Shown: positions 23,423 to 34,797 of the stretch, one piece after another
How positions within the stretch are numbered: position 1 is the stretch's first letter
How the letters are laid out: each line of letters starts with the position of its first letter
Assembly: GCA_020465985.1 (NCBI GenBank)
Contig: JAANYP010002010.1
Location: forward strand, 248,001-312,000
Length of the DNA stretch: 64,000 bases
Direction: 5' to 3'
Source of the DNA: Centrapalus pauciflorus
Taxonomy: Eukaryota; Streptophyta; Magnoliopsida; Asterales; Asteraceae
Program-made: the position numbers and the translations under genes
Notes under the pieces: generated by a model
Told to the model about the DNA's origin: nothing
Database searches by the model: none
What the model saw: only the letters and a program-made list of their open reading frames with translations

Positions 23423-23742
23423 GAAAAGGGAAGTCTACAGCTGGACCATCTAGCTAGGAAATCTAATGAAGTATTTGAAGATTTCTACCGTTTACTTTGG
23501 TATTTGGTTTACGAAATTCTGTTGTAATGAATTTGGGATAATGTAATAATTTTGAGTTTGTAGACTTAGACGTGCAACCTTTGTAGCACCGTAGGGTGTT
23601 AGACTCAGTTGTAATACTTTTATTTATGTATTTTGCTTCCGCACTTTAATTAAGATATCAGATCATTTTATATCTGTTTGTTGGTGAATAATCCTGGGTG
23701 TTATGTAAATGGTGGTTATTGTGGCAAGGGTGTCACAGCTTA

Positions 23743-23754
23743 TGGTATCAGAGC
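23743..23754 (+). other. Primer-binding site, tRNA-Met type (family A)
   Basis: TGGTATCAGAGC, 5 bp after the 5' LTR end; complementary to the 3' end of plant initiator tRNA-Met. Confidence 0.9.
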
Positions 23755-23957
23755 AGTAGTTTGAGATTCAAGTGTCCGTGAGGTCTTGGTCTCAAACATT
23801 AAGTGTTGACATGTAGTGATCTTAAGCAATGATCTGAATTAAGATAGGTTACGATCTAGTAATCATAAGAATATTGACTATCATACGGGACAATTGGGTG
23901 GTGTCTATAAATTAATGACATGTTACTAAATAAGTTATATGTTTCATATTTCAGAAC

Positions 23958-24470
23958 ATGTCTGGAGGAATGACACCAGAAGAGACGAGAGAAATGATGC
24001 TAGCCTTGATGGCTGAGCAAAATCAGATGATTCAAGATCAGTTTCGGGCTCGAGATGAGGCCGAAGCTAAGCGAAGAGAAGAGAAAAGGAAGAATAAGGA
24101 AAAGGAGGGAGGAAACATTGACGAGCAAGATGACAACACTGGGTCATCTAATAAGCCCAGGGGTTGTCGTTTCAAGGACTTTAAGGGAAATGGAGCAGTC
24201 GAATTCAATGGACTGGGGGATGCTGTTACTGCATTGGAGTGGATAACAGCTACAGAAAGGACTTTCCGAATCAGCGATTGTGCTGAGAAGGATATGGTCC
24301 GATTCGCTACTGCCATGTTCACCAAAGACGCAATAATGTGGTGGAACTCGATGGTGAATGCACTAACAATGGAGAAGGTTGCTGTAATGAAATGGGCTGA
24401 GTTCACTGAATTTTCACTCAGCAGTACTGCCCGGCCGATGAGCGCCGAAGACTTGAAGCTAAGTTCATGA
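23958..24470 (+). pseudogene. Gag N-terminus (family A)
   Basis: Starts MSGGMTPEETREMMLALMAEQ, a helical N-terminus followed by a Lys/Arg/Glu-rich helix and the retrotransposon gag core (FNGLGDAVTALEWI, then KDAIMWWNSM). ATG at 23958 is the shared start of families A and B and is preceded by TTTCAGAAC, a possible splice acceptor. A one-base loss near 24411 (against family B, which reads FTELFTQQYC here) shifts the frame; the true protein continues in the next frame. Confidence 0.85.
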
Positions 24471-26224
24471 CGCTGATTCAGGGGACTAAGTCTGTGTCCC
24501 AGTATGCTGTAGAGTTTACGAGGCTGAGTTTGTTCGCGCCTCATCAAGTGGATACCGAGGAGAGGAAAGTGACCAGGTTTGAGGCTGGTCTTGATTTGGA
24601 GATTCGGAGGGTGATGAGCAATGTACACTACCCCACATTTGCTGGTCTATTGGAAGCCGCCAGAAATGTGGAACAGATTTTAAGTATGCCTGGTTACATG
24701 ATGGGGTCCGCTGCTGCTTCAGCTAATCCAACTCAACCCTCACCACCGAAATGTCAGCGTGAAGGAGGTTATTCTGGTTCTTCACGATCTTCGCAGTACT
24801 CGCCACAACAGTCCTTTCGTCAACAGTCTAGTTCTTCTGGTCGTGCTCGTGCATACTCTATCAACACCGAGCCACACTATTGTAACAAGTGTCATCTGGA
24901 ACACTTCGGCAAGTGCACCAACGGGCGTGCGTGTTTTTGCTGCGGAGAGTTGGGCCACTTTCAGAATGAATGCCCACGAAGATCAGATGCCTGCCATAAA
25001 TGTGGAGTGTGGGGGCACTATAGTAGAAATTGTCGAAAGAATGCTCCAGCAGTTGCTGCTCCAACATCAACACGATCTTCAGGAGGTTCAAGCGGCGGTT
25101 CAGTTAACCGAGGTCGGGGTCAGTCGCAAAGGGCACCAGCTCGTGCATTTCAGATTACTGCAGAAGAGGCTAGGGAAAAACCGGAGGTGGTCACAGGTAT
25201 GTCTATTGTAAACTCTTTACCTGCAAGAGTATTATTTGACTCGGGTGCCAATAGATCGTTTGTATCTACTATGTTTGCACAACAACTTGCCATGCCTTTG
25301 TCTAAGCTATCTGTTGTACTAGATATTGAAACTGCTAGTAATACTCTAGTTAAAGTAGATCATGTATACCGAAACTGCACCTTAGTGATTGAAGATGTAG
25401 TCTTCAATTTGGACTTGATTCCGATCGAGTTTAGTGAATTTGATGTAATTGTCGGGATGGATTGGTTGATAGAGAACGAAGCCCACATAGTATGTAAGAA
25501 GCGGATGATAAAGATAAGTACTCCGGAGGGGCGTGAGATCTGCATTTATGGGGATAGGAGAAGTGGGGATCTATGTTTGTTGACCATTGCAAAAGCCCGA
25601 AAGCTTGTTGCAAAGGGTTGTGACGCTTACCTGGCATATGCTATTGATGCCAAGGCTGAGAAGAAGACGTTGGCCGATGTGCCTGTTGTTTCACAATTCC
25701 CGGATGTGTTTCCGGAAGACTTGTCTGGCGTGCCGCCTGAGAGACAAGTGGAATTTAGAATTGATCTGATCCCTGGAGCTGCACCGGTAGCTCGTTCTCC
25801 TTATCGCCTTGCCCCAACCGAGATGAAAGAGATGATGACACAACTCCAGGAGTTGTTGGACAAGGGTTTTATTCGACCAAGTTCATCGCCGTGGGGAGCC
25901 CCTGTTTTGTTTGTGAAAAAGAAGGATGGTACAATGCGAATGTGCATTGATTACCGGGAATTGAATAAACTGACTGTTAAGAACAAGTATCCGCTGCCGA
26001 GGATAGACGATTTGTTCGACCAATTACATGGGGCGAGTGTATTTTCTAAGATTGATTTGAGATCGGGATATCATCAATTAAAGGTTCGAGAGGAAGATGT
26101 GCCAAAGACAGCCTTCAGGACTCGGTATGGGCATTACGAGTTTCTGGTGATGCCTTTCGGTTTAACCAATGCCCCGGCAGTGTTTATGGATTTAATGAAT
26201 AGAGTATGTAGATCGGTTGGATAA
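24412..26224 (+). pseudogene. Gag C-terminus, protease and RT N-terminal half (family A)
   Basis: Open frame, first Met at 24467 (residue 1 here). Three zinc knuckles lie around residues 138-192 (CFCCGELGHFQNEC and CHKCGVWGHYSRNC are full CCHC). The aspartic protease triad is at D258-S-G (LFDSGANRSF), followed by ILGMDWL-type core FDVIVGMDWL. RT begins near residue 440 with FVKKKDG, CIDYRELNKLTVKNKYPLPR, FSKIDLRSGYHQ. It ends at a two-base loss around 26213 that shifts the frame just before the catalytic FIDD. Protease would cut the polyprotein; RT copies the RNA. Confidence 0.85.
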
Positions 26225-26549
26225 ATCGGTAATTGTGTTTATCGATGATATTTTAGTATACTCTAAGTCTGAAGCCGAACATGCTGATCATTTAAGGGAA
26301 TTGCTGGAATTGCTAAGAAAAGAGAAGTTGTATGCCAAGTTCTCAAAATGTGAGTTTTGGCTGCAACAGATTCAGTTTTTAGGGCATGTGATTTCGGGGG
26401 CCGAAATTTCTGTAGATCCGGCTAAGGTAGAAGCGGTAAGAAACTGGGAGCCGCCTCGTTCAGCTACTGAAGTCAGAAGTTTCCTTGGGCTGGCGGGTTA
26501 TTATAGGAGGTTTATTAAGGATTTTTTTTCAAGATTGCAGTCCCTTTAA
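26217..26549 (+). pseudogene. RT catalytic segment (family A)
   Basis: 110 codons with VIVFIDDILVYSKS (the catalytic Asp pair is intact), FLGHVISG and LGLAGYYRRFIKDF. It stops at 26547-26549 because of a slip in a run of eight T at about 26522-26529, which puts the next part in another frame. Confidence 0.85.
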
Positions 26550-26551
26550 CT

Positions 26552-27322
26552 ATGTTAACAAAGAAGAATGCACCTTTTGTCTGGGAAACCGTGCAGCAAG
26601 AGGCGTTTGATGTTTTGAAGAAAACGTTAAGTGAAGCACCGATACTTGCCCTACCAGAGGGTAATGAGGACTTTGTTGTATACACAGATGCTTCAAGGTT
26701 GGGACTTGGTGCAGTACTGATGCAACGTGGGAAGGTTATTGCTTATGCTTCGAGACAGCTTAAGCAACATGAGAAGAATTACTCAACTCATGATCTTGAG
26801 TTGACAGCAGTCACATTTGCATTGAAGTTGTGGAGACACTATCTCTATGGAACTAAGTGTCAGTTATACACGGATCATAAGAGCCTGAAGTACATATTCA
26901 GCCAGAAAGAACTTAACATGAGACAGAGACGTTCGATGGAACTAATAAAGGATTATGACTGTGAAATCCTTTACCATCCTGGAAAGGCTAACGTGGTAGC
27001 CGATGCTTTGAGTCGCAAAGCATATGCCAAGGATTGTTGTTATATGCTGACGTCTACTATGCTGACCTCCACTATTATTGATGATGTCAAGGCCGCTCAA
27101 GAGGAAGCCTTGAAAGACGAAAATGTTGGTGCTGAGGATATAAGAGCACAAATGAAGAATATGGAAACAAGCGAAACGGGTTTGAAAGGTATATATGGGA
27201 GGATCTGGGTGCCGAAGTATGGAGGCATGAGAAATGTGATAATAGAAGAAGCTCATCAGTCTAAGTTTTCTGTACATCCCGGGAGCACAAAGATGTACAA
27301 CGAGCTGAAAGCAGACTTCTAG
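26552..27322 (+). pseudogene. RNase H and integrase zinc finger (family A)
   Basis: 256 codons. The RNase H part has VVYTDASRLGLGAVL, ASRQLKQHEKNYSTHDLE, LYTDHKSLKYI and YHPGKANVVADALSRK. From about residue 220 the integrase zinc finger starts (HQSKFSVHPG). The last codon is TAG where families A and B both call for Trp (ADFWW pattern), a single G-to-A nonsense change at 27321. Confidence 0.85.
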
Positions 27323-27355
27323 TGGCCCGGATTAAAGAAAGATATCGGACAGCAT

Positions 27356-28510
27356 GTGGAGAGATGCCGAACTTGTCGGTTAGTGAAAGCTGAACACCAA
27401 CAATCTTACGGTAGTTTGCAACCGCTTCCCATTCCGGAATGGAAGTGGGAACACATAACCATGGACTTTGTCACGAAGTTGCCGAAAACTAGGCGTCAAC
27501 ACGATGCGGTAAGGGTAATCGTTGATAGATTAACCAAGTCGGCACACTTCATTCCAATAAGAGAGAGTTATTCACTGGAAAAGTTAGCTCAGATTTACTT
27601 GGATGAGATTATTTCGAGACATGGAGTACCTAAGTCTATAGTATCTGATCGGGACAGCCGATTTACTTCCAACTTTTGGTCGGCTTTACAAGAAGGATTG
27701 GGAACGAGAATAGCTATGAGTACGGCTTACCGTCCACAAACCGATGGTCAAAGTGAAAGGACTATCCTGACACTTGAAGATATGATGCGGTCGTGTGTGT
27801 TGGACCTTGGTGGTAATTGGGATGACCATTTACCATTGATAGAATTTTCATATAACAACAGTTATCATGCGACAATCAAGAAAGCGCCGTTTGAGGCATT
27901 GTATGGGAGAAGATGTAGGACTCCTACGTGTTGGAGGGAAACCGGTGAAACGCCGATTGCTGGGCCGGCATTATTGCAAGAAACAAATGAAAAGATTCAA
28001 TTGGTAAGACAGAATATGAAGGCGGCCCAGGATCGCCAGAAAAGTTATTACGATAGAAGGCACAAACCAATCAGCTTTGAGGTAAATGATTGGGTGTATT
28101 TGAAGGTGTCACCTATGAGAGGTGTTACACGTTTTGTAAAGAGAGGAAAGCTGGCTCCGAGATTTGTTGGGCCATTTAAGATAATAGAAAAAGTTGGAAA
28201 CCAGACATATCGTTTAGAGTTGCCGGAAGAAATGTCGGCCATACACCCGGTGTTCCATGTGGGAAATCTCAGGAAGTCATTCACTGCCGAAAACGAAGAT
28301 TGGGCAGATCACACTGAATTGCAAATTGATGAAAGGCTCCGGTATGTTGAAGAGCCGGAGTGTGTGTTAGATACAAAAGTGAAGAAATTAAGAAGCAAAG
28401 AGATAGAAATGGTGCTTGTACGTTGGAAGCATCACAAAGGAGCGAATCATACCTGGGAGACTAAGTCTGAGATGTTAAAGAAATATCCGCAACTTTTTGG
28501 ATTCGAGTAA
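27356..28510 (+). CDS. Integrase core, C-terminal domain and chromodomain (family A)
   Basis: 384 codons, open, in frame with the previous segment and separated from it only by the TAG. C4/C7 end the HHCC finger. The catalytic triad is D37 (MDFVTKLPK), D98 (VSDRDSRFTS) and E134 (DGQSERTI), with the canonical 35 residues between the last two. The C-terminal part has RFVGPFKIIEKVGNQTYRLEL and a chromodomain (KEIEMVLVRWKHHKGANHTW). It stops 37 bp before the 3' LTR. The Met at 27356 is only the first after the stop, not a natural start. Confidence 0.85.
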   Translation: MERCRTCRLVKAEHQQSYGSLQPLPIPEWKWEHITMDFVTKLPKTRRQHDAVRVIVDRLTKSAHFIPIRESYSLEKLAQIYLDEIISRHGVPKSIVSDRDSRFTSNFWSALQEGLGTRIAMSTAYRPQTDGQSERTILTLEDMMRSCVLDLGGNWDDHLPLIEFSYNNSYHATIKKAPFEALYGRRCRTPTCWRETGETPIAGPALLQETNEKIQLVRQNMKAAQDRQKSYYDRRHKPISFEVNDWVYLKVSPMRGVTRFVKRGKLAPRFVGPFKIIEKVGNQTYRLELPEEMSAIHPVFHVGNLRKSFTAENEDWADHTELQIDERLRYVEEPECVLDTKVKKLRSKEIEMVLVRWKHHKGANHTWETKSEMLKKYPQLFGFE

Positions 28511-28547
28511 CTTCGAGGACGAAGTTTGAGCGTGGTGGAGCCCATGC

Positions 28548-30762
28548 TGTAACATCCTTGGATTTAAATTATTGTATTTGAAGTTATTAAGTTTTAATAT
28601 GTAATTTAAGTTGAATTATGAAAGTTGGTACGGAATTTGGATTAATTATAAAGTTTGTTGTATTATTTGGAAATTTAGAAATTTCAATTTATTTAAGTGA
28701 AAATAATTATTTAAGTATTAAGGATAATAAATAAAAGATAGAAATCTTTTATTTTATAAATCAGTATTAAATGGGATTTGATGAGTTGAGGGACTAAAGG
28801 TGTTAAAATGGAATTTTGAAATAAAAGACCAAAGGTCTTTCATTTCCAACTATTACACTCTCTCACTAGAAATATCTCTCTCATCTCTCGGCTCTCTCAC
28901 TCTCTCTCTAAGATCAAGATCACAAAAGCTTGGAATTGGAAGCTGAAAATTTGGATTAAGGTTGTTTGAGAGGAACTAAAACATCTGCAAGAATCGATTG
29001 AAGGTAAACATTTCACTAATTCTTCGAAATTGATGGTTTTGGTTCGGATTTGTTAAAATCCGAAAATGAGATTTAAGGTTGTAAATGTTGATGCATGTGT
29101 TAAATGATTGTAGATTAGTTTAAATCTAGTATATATGATGCTATGTACAAAATTTCAGCATCTGATTCAAGCTAAAAGTATGGATTTGAGGATTTTGTGT
29201 GTGTGTTTTAGTGTGTGTGTTCGATGGATGATGAAAAGGGTTAAAAAGGATGTAAATTGGTATGAAAGTATGATAATGTTTGTGTTAAAGTGGTTGAAAT
29301 TAAGTGTATTTTAGTTGGTATAATTTATTTCATGTATTGAATAAGTATGGAAATGACTTAGAATTAAATCTGGAAATTTTATAAACTGCAAGAACAAACT
29401 CGAAGGATACAGACTTAGAACAAATTCGAATGGGGTGGGATCCGAATTCGGATCCGAGATGAACTCGGATCTGGTCCGAATTCGGATGAGGCCCGGATTT
29501 CTGGAAAATTAATATATCAAAATATTTCTAAGTATTGGAACTTGGATGGGGGTCCGAATTCGGTTGGGGACCGAATTCGGATGGGCCCGAACTTGTAATG
29601 TGATCCGAAATTGGCTTTTGGTCCGAAATGTGATAATCAAAATGGTAAAATATCATAAGTGTTGGAATTCGGATATGGTCCGAATTTAAAGGAGTCCGAA
29701 TTGGGGCTTATATATGGACCGAATTGGGATTTATGGGGGATCCGAATTGGGGGTCCGAATTCGGACATGGATCCGAAATGGGGATCAATTATTGCAAAAC
29801 TTATAAAATTAAGTTTTATGAAATTAAACATATTATTGACACAATGTGTTGTTACAACTGACTTAACAGGTCCTTTGTGGTGTTGTTTAACCCACAGTGG
29901 GGTACTTTGTGGATCCGGTTGAAATTCCGCGGAGAAATAATATTGCTTAAAGAATAATAACGCACCCACTGTGAGTACCTTTGATTTTTAACATGTCTGC
30001 ATCTGCTTTATGTTTGCATTGCCTGCTGAGGCCTGTTGTTTCATGTTCGTTTGGCATTCTACTAACATGCGTTTATGTTGATGCACATTCATATTTGTTG
30101 CATGTCCGTTCATTTGTTGTGCATCCTCTCGATGGACCTGCGTGGTCGCATCTGTACTCTGATGTTACTGTGCTATATGGCCAAGAGTTTGACACCTCTG
30201 TGGTCAGGATAGACAGTAAGTCATCCCGATGTAATGTCTGCCTCAGATGGTTGGTTTTTCTTATGCCGAGTGTCAGCTCGAAGGAGCTGCGGCTCAGGTT
30301 TGCGTATCTTGGATACGTGTGGAGTATACGGTATGTGTTACCGCGGATACTCTGGGGGCATCATAAAGATTTGTAGAATGTGTAAAAATCATCTGGTATT
30401 CACTAAGCATTCGCTTACCTTTTAGTTGTTGAATTTTTTACAGGAAAAGGGAAGTCTACAGCTGGACCATCTAGCTAGGAAATCTATTGAAGTATTTGAA
30501 GATTTCTACCGTTTACTTTGGTATTTGGTTTATGAAAATTCTGTTGTAATGAATTTGGGATAATGTAATAATTTGAGTTGGTAGACTTAGACGTGCACCT
30601 TTGTAGCACCGTAGGGGTGTTAGCCAGTTGTAAATACTTTTTATTTAATGTATTTTGCTTTCCGCACTTTTAATTAAGATATCAGATCAAATTTTATATC
30701 TGTTTGTTGGTGAATAATCCTGGGTGTTTGTAAATGGTGTTCTTGTGGCAACGGGTGTCACA
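28548..30762 (+). repeat. 3' LTR of family-A element
   Basis: Matches 21529-23737 throughout. Differences are scattered single bases up to about 30530, then one-base indels cluster in homopolymers between 30530 and 30760. Confidence 0.95.
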
Positions 30763-30767
30763 GCTCT
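30763..30767. repeat. Target-site duplication, right (family-A insertion)
   Basis: GCTCT, partner of GTTCT at 21524-21528. Confidence 0.75.
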
Positions 30768-31838
30768 CCATCATCTCATTCATACTAGATTTCATGAGTA
30801 TGAGAAGATTCTTGCAATAGTTTGCTCCATTACGTAGAACCAAATATTATGTCATCCACATCATTTGACACAAGCATAATGTCAGACTTCACCTCTTTTA
30901 TGACAGTGTAGTATCCCCACTTTACCTCTGGAATAAACCCATTGCTCATAAGGAACTCAGTAAAGTGTCCATTCCAGCTCTAGGGGCTTGTTGGAGACCA
31001 TAGAGAGCTTTTGTCCAACTTATCAGACAAAACCTGGATGTTGTTTCTTTTCAAAACCTGGAGGCTGCTTGACATATAACTTCTTGCTTGCAGCTTCCAT
31101 TCAAAAATCTACTCTTCACATCCATCTTTGAAATACCTTAATGCTCTTATGAGCAGCTGTAGCTAGGTACAAACGAATTGCTTCTAGCCTGGCCACAGGA
31201 GCAAATGTTTCATCATAATCAATTCCTTCCTCCTGTCTGTAGCCCTGAGCAACCAGTCTTGCCTTATTTCTAATGACATGACCTTGCTCATCCATCTTAT
31301 TCCTGAAAACCCATTTAGTGCCAATTATAGTTTTACCTTTAGGAGCAGGGACCAGCTTCCATACATTGTTTCTCTCAAACTGATTGAGCTCTTCTTACAT
31401 GGCAGTGATCCAATTGGAATCTTTTAATGCTTCATCAACCTCCTTTGGCTCCATCAGTGAAACAAAACTAGAGAACATACAAAAGTTTCCTAAGCTGTCC
31501 CACCGTGTTTGTATCCCTTTGTTGATGTCACCAATTATTTGATCATTGGGGTGACACCTGATCCACTTAGGATCATTTTTCAATGATGATTCACCTGAGT
31601 TGTTAACATCTTCAGCGGGTCCTGTTGAACAGCTCTCAAGATTTTCAGACACACTGTTGTCTTGAGCCTGTTCACTTGTTGAACATGTCTGACCACTGTT
31701 GAACATATCAGCAGAGGAACTGGAAAAATCAGCATTGATAGGTTCTGGACATGCAATTGTAATTAAGTCAGTACATTTATTCACACAGGGTGTATTGACA
31801 TAATCATCATCATGTCCATCATGATTAACAGGTTCCAC
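30768..31838 (-). pseudogene. Copia RT, N-terminal half and linker (Sirevirus)
   Basis: 31838-31395 is the acidic Ser-rich linker between integrase and RT, ending at a TAA where copia elements read Gln (AM-stop-EELNQFERN). Beyond the stop the RT follows: WVFRNKMDEQGHVIRNKARLVAQGYRQEEGIDY around 31220-31310, EAIRLYLATAAHKS, and VDDIIFG of the catalytic site near 30855. Stops and shifts are frequent from 31150 to 30768. The gene continues at 21528 across the gypsy insertion. Confidence 0.75.
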
Positions 31839-32231
31839 ACTGGGTGTAGTGGAAGCTTTTAGAGTCCTCTAACGTTGGATTGAATGCGTCAAGATCACAA
31901 GTTTGAGGGCTCTGAAACTGATTCAGGAACACTTTTGGTGGAGGCATCGTGGACTCTTTCAAAGGTGACATTTATAGATTCATCTATCACCTTCGTTTGT
32001 TGTTGTATACTCCTGTAGGATCGTGGAGATAGAAGGAGTAGCCACAACACACCTTCACAGCTGTGTGTTCAAATTTTGACAGCTGATTCCCGTTGATTCA
32101 GAATGAAACAGGGACAGATCCAACACATGGAAGTAAACTGACATTTGGCTGTTCTGCCCTTTGATCAGCTCATAGGGAAGTTTTTTGAACCTTTTCACCA
32201 CTAAGGATCTGTTTGAGTGAATCAGGCAGTT

Positions 32232-33250
32232 TTAACAGCTTAAGCCCAAAATGATGAGGCAAGACCTGATGCACACAGCAATGGTTCGGGCAGCTTCAAT
32301 GATAGTTCGGTTTCTCCTTTCAGCAACTCCATTTTGTTGAGGAGTTCTTACTGCTGAAAAGTTTTGACTGATACCTTTCTCTTCACAGAATTCTTCAAGA
32401 GTACTGTTTCTGAATTCAGTACCATGATCACTTCTAAGCTGCTTTACTTGGGCAGAGTTCAGCATTTCCATCTTTTTGACAAATCCAATAATTTCTCTAG
32501 CAGCCTCTCCTTTGCTCTTCAGAAAGATCACCCATGTGTACCTGGAGAACTCATCAACCATTACAAGAGTGTATCTTCTTCCTCCTAGACTTGGGACATT
32601 AACAGGTCCAAACAAGTCCATATGGATTAAGAAGAGTGGAGTATCAATAGAGAAATTGTGTTTGGATTTAAAAGATGTTTTTCTCTGCTTGCCTTTCTCA
32701 CAAGCTGTGCATAATCTATCTTTGTCAAAAGTAATAGAAGGCAAACCTGTCACCAACTCTTTCTTACAGAGTTTATTGATGTTCTTGAAGTTCAGGTGTG
32801 ACAGTCTTCTATGCCATAACCAGTTTAGATCAGCGTTGGTTCTTGTGAGAAAACAGGTTTCAGTTGTGGGATCAGCGGAATGCATATCCACAACATATAC
32901 ACCTTTCTTTCGTTGAGCACACAGCACAACTTTGCCTTGGGAATCCAATATGTAACCCAGGTGCTCATCAAAGTTAACCTTGTAGCCAGCATCACACAGT
33001 TGGCTTATGCTAACAAGGTTATGTTTTACCCCAACCACATAGGCTACCCTTTTGAACACTGCAGCACCAGCTTTAAGAGTTCCATATCCCTCAGTGGATC
33101 CCTGCACATTGTCACCAAAGGTGACTTTTGGCCCTTTTTCAGGCCTGAGATCACTCAGCAATTCTTTACAACCTGTCATGTGCCCTGAGCAGCCACTGTC
33201 CAAGTACCAAACCTGGGCAGGTTGTTTTTCCTGCAGAGTGAAAAGAGAAT
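32232..33250 (-). CDS. Copia protease end and integrase (Sirevirus)
   Basis: Residues counted from 33203: D2-S-G is the protease triad (preceded by WYL), then the GAG-pre-integrase zinc site H131, H136, C165, C168 (WHRRLSHLN, then CTACEKGKQ). The catalytic triad is D196 (HMDLFGPV), D259 (RSDHGTEF) and E295 (NGVAERRN), with 35 residues between the last two. 323 codons are open. The C-terminus shifts frame after about residue 310 and the rest of the domain is decayed down to 31840. Integrates element DNA into the chromosome. Confidence 0.85.
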
Positions 33251-33252
33251 TA

Positions 33253-34614
33253 TTAGTTATTTTTAGGGGAACTCATCACACAGATGAGTTCTCCTACTTC
33301 ATCAACATTTGTTGATGGATTTGGAATGTCCACACTAATATTCCCTATTTGAATGGTATCAGCTTGAATACCATCCTCAGTGACTATGACATTTCCACCA
33401 CTGCTTGTAACAGCTGTGAGGGAAACAGCAGAGTCAACAGGCCTCATGTCCTCAGGTTCAGGACAGTCCTTGGCCAGATGTGTCTTCTTCCCACACTTGT
33501 AACATTTTCTCTTTTTAGTACTTTTGGAAGAAGGTCCTTCGGAAACACATTCTGATCTGTTTTTGTTGATTCTTTCAGCAGGTTTAGCATTCTTTGAAGA
33601 ATCAACAGCTTGTGTGGTAAGTTCAATGGCCACAGCTTTGACTGTCTCTTCTTTCCTCTTTTTGGGAGGACAGATGTCAAAGACAGGAAGCTTGATTGGC
33701 CTTTGAGCTTCCACAGGTTTGGGAAACTTATTCCCAGTTGTCTCAGTTTGAGCAATGGCTTTGCCTTTGCCCCTACTGAGTTGTGATTTATGCTGCCTAT
33801 CAGCATACTCACTGTGTTTGGTTTTGAAAAACTTATTTTCATTTAAAACCAATTTACCACTCTGATTTGAAAACTTATTTTAAATCACAGCAGTTTTGTT
33901 TTCAACCTGAGACTTACCCTTGTTGAAAACAGGCTGCTTACTTTTTGAAAACTTATTCTCAAAATGTTTAGCATCAAAAGGATTAACATGCTTTTTACCA
34001 ACAGCTTTGGACTCAGAACCTGTTTTGTCAACAGGTTTAGCATCCACAGCTTCAGTTTGAGCATGTTTTCCTTTCTTTTGCTTATGTGAGCTAGCAGAGC
34101 ACTTAGCAGGCTGTTTTGGAGAACAAACTCCAACATCAGCTTTTGAGCTTGGTTCACATAAGCTGTCAGTATTTTGAGGCCTGACAAACCTGTTTGTTGA
34201 GATTAGTTTACCATTCACATTTTGAATGAATGTATTTGGAAGTTCACCTAGAGTGGACAAATCTTCTTTCAAATTACTTATCTCAACAATGGAAGCTGCT
34301 GTGTCAAGATCCCCTCCAAGATAGGCTTGGATTTGAGCAGGAATCTGTTGACTTATACAATGGCTGACTTTTTGTGCAGATTGGCACCAAGAGTCAACTA
34401 TCTTTTGAAGCTTGGCATGCTTTATATCTGTTTCTCTCTTTTCTTCCAGTAAAATAGAGTTGATGTGTTTTAATTCAGCAAGCTCAGTTTCCAACTTATA
34501 GAAACTGTCCAGTTTACTGGTTTTAGTTTTAAGATCAGCTTTAAGCTTAGAGATTTCAGATAATAAAGCATCATGCTTCTCAACAGCAGCTTTCAGATCA
34601 ACAAGCATGTATTA
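33253..34614 (-). pseudogene. Sirevirus gag C-terminal extension with second zinc knuckle
   Basis: One frame with stops at 34612-34614 (TAA) and 33880-33882 (TAA), open in between (34608-33883 and 33852-33253). The start is a coiled coil (HDALLSEISKLKADLKTK, ELAELKHINSILLEEK). Then comes a Lys-rich region with repeats of the type KxHxKHxxNKFSKS, and near 33500 a zinc knuckle CYKCGKKTHLAKDC, which has Thr where Gly is usual. This is the long gag tail typical of Sireviruses. The frame changes before the protease. Confidence 0.75.
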
Positions 34615-34797
34615 AAACATTTTAACTTTTTCTTCAGAACTGTAAGCCATAAAATTTTGTACCTTATACATCATTGTAGGATTCCAGTTCTCCAAGCTGC
34701 TGAAGGCTTCAGCTTCAGCCATGTCCTGTTTGAAACTGCTTGTTGATGGAACATCAGAGTTGGCCATCAGACACTGATTATCTTCTTCATCAGATGA

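Larger units (their letters stand above)
21529..23737 (+). repeat. 5' LTR of family-A element
   Basis: TGTAACATCCTTGG to GGGTGTCACA. It contains an array of CCGAATTCGG-like words (22400-22760), a conserved leader block (22940-23430) and several purine/pyrimidine stretches. Small ORFs here (for example at 22960) are not genes. Confidence 0.95.
21529..30762 (+). mobile_element. Family-A Tekay-like chromovirus, nearly complete
   Basis: LTRs of 2209 and 2215 bp with about 25 substitutions plus small indels between them by eye. Also present: a tRNA-Met primer site, gag-protease-RT-RNase H-integrase-chromodomain in order, and a 5-bp target duplication. It lies in the opposite orientation to the Sirevirus that it splits. 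Three indels and one nonsense change break the polyprotein, so as read it cannot move alone. The low LTR divergence suggests a recent insertion, likely under a few million years; this is my estimate, not a computed value. Confidence 0.9.
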
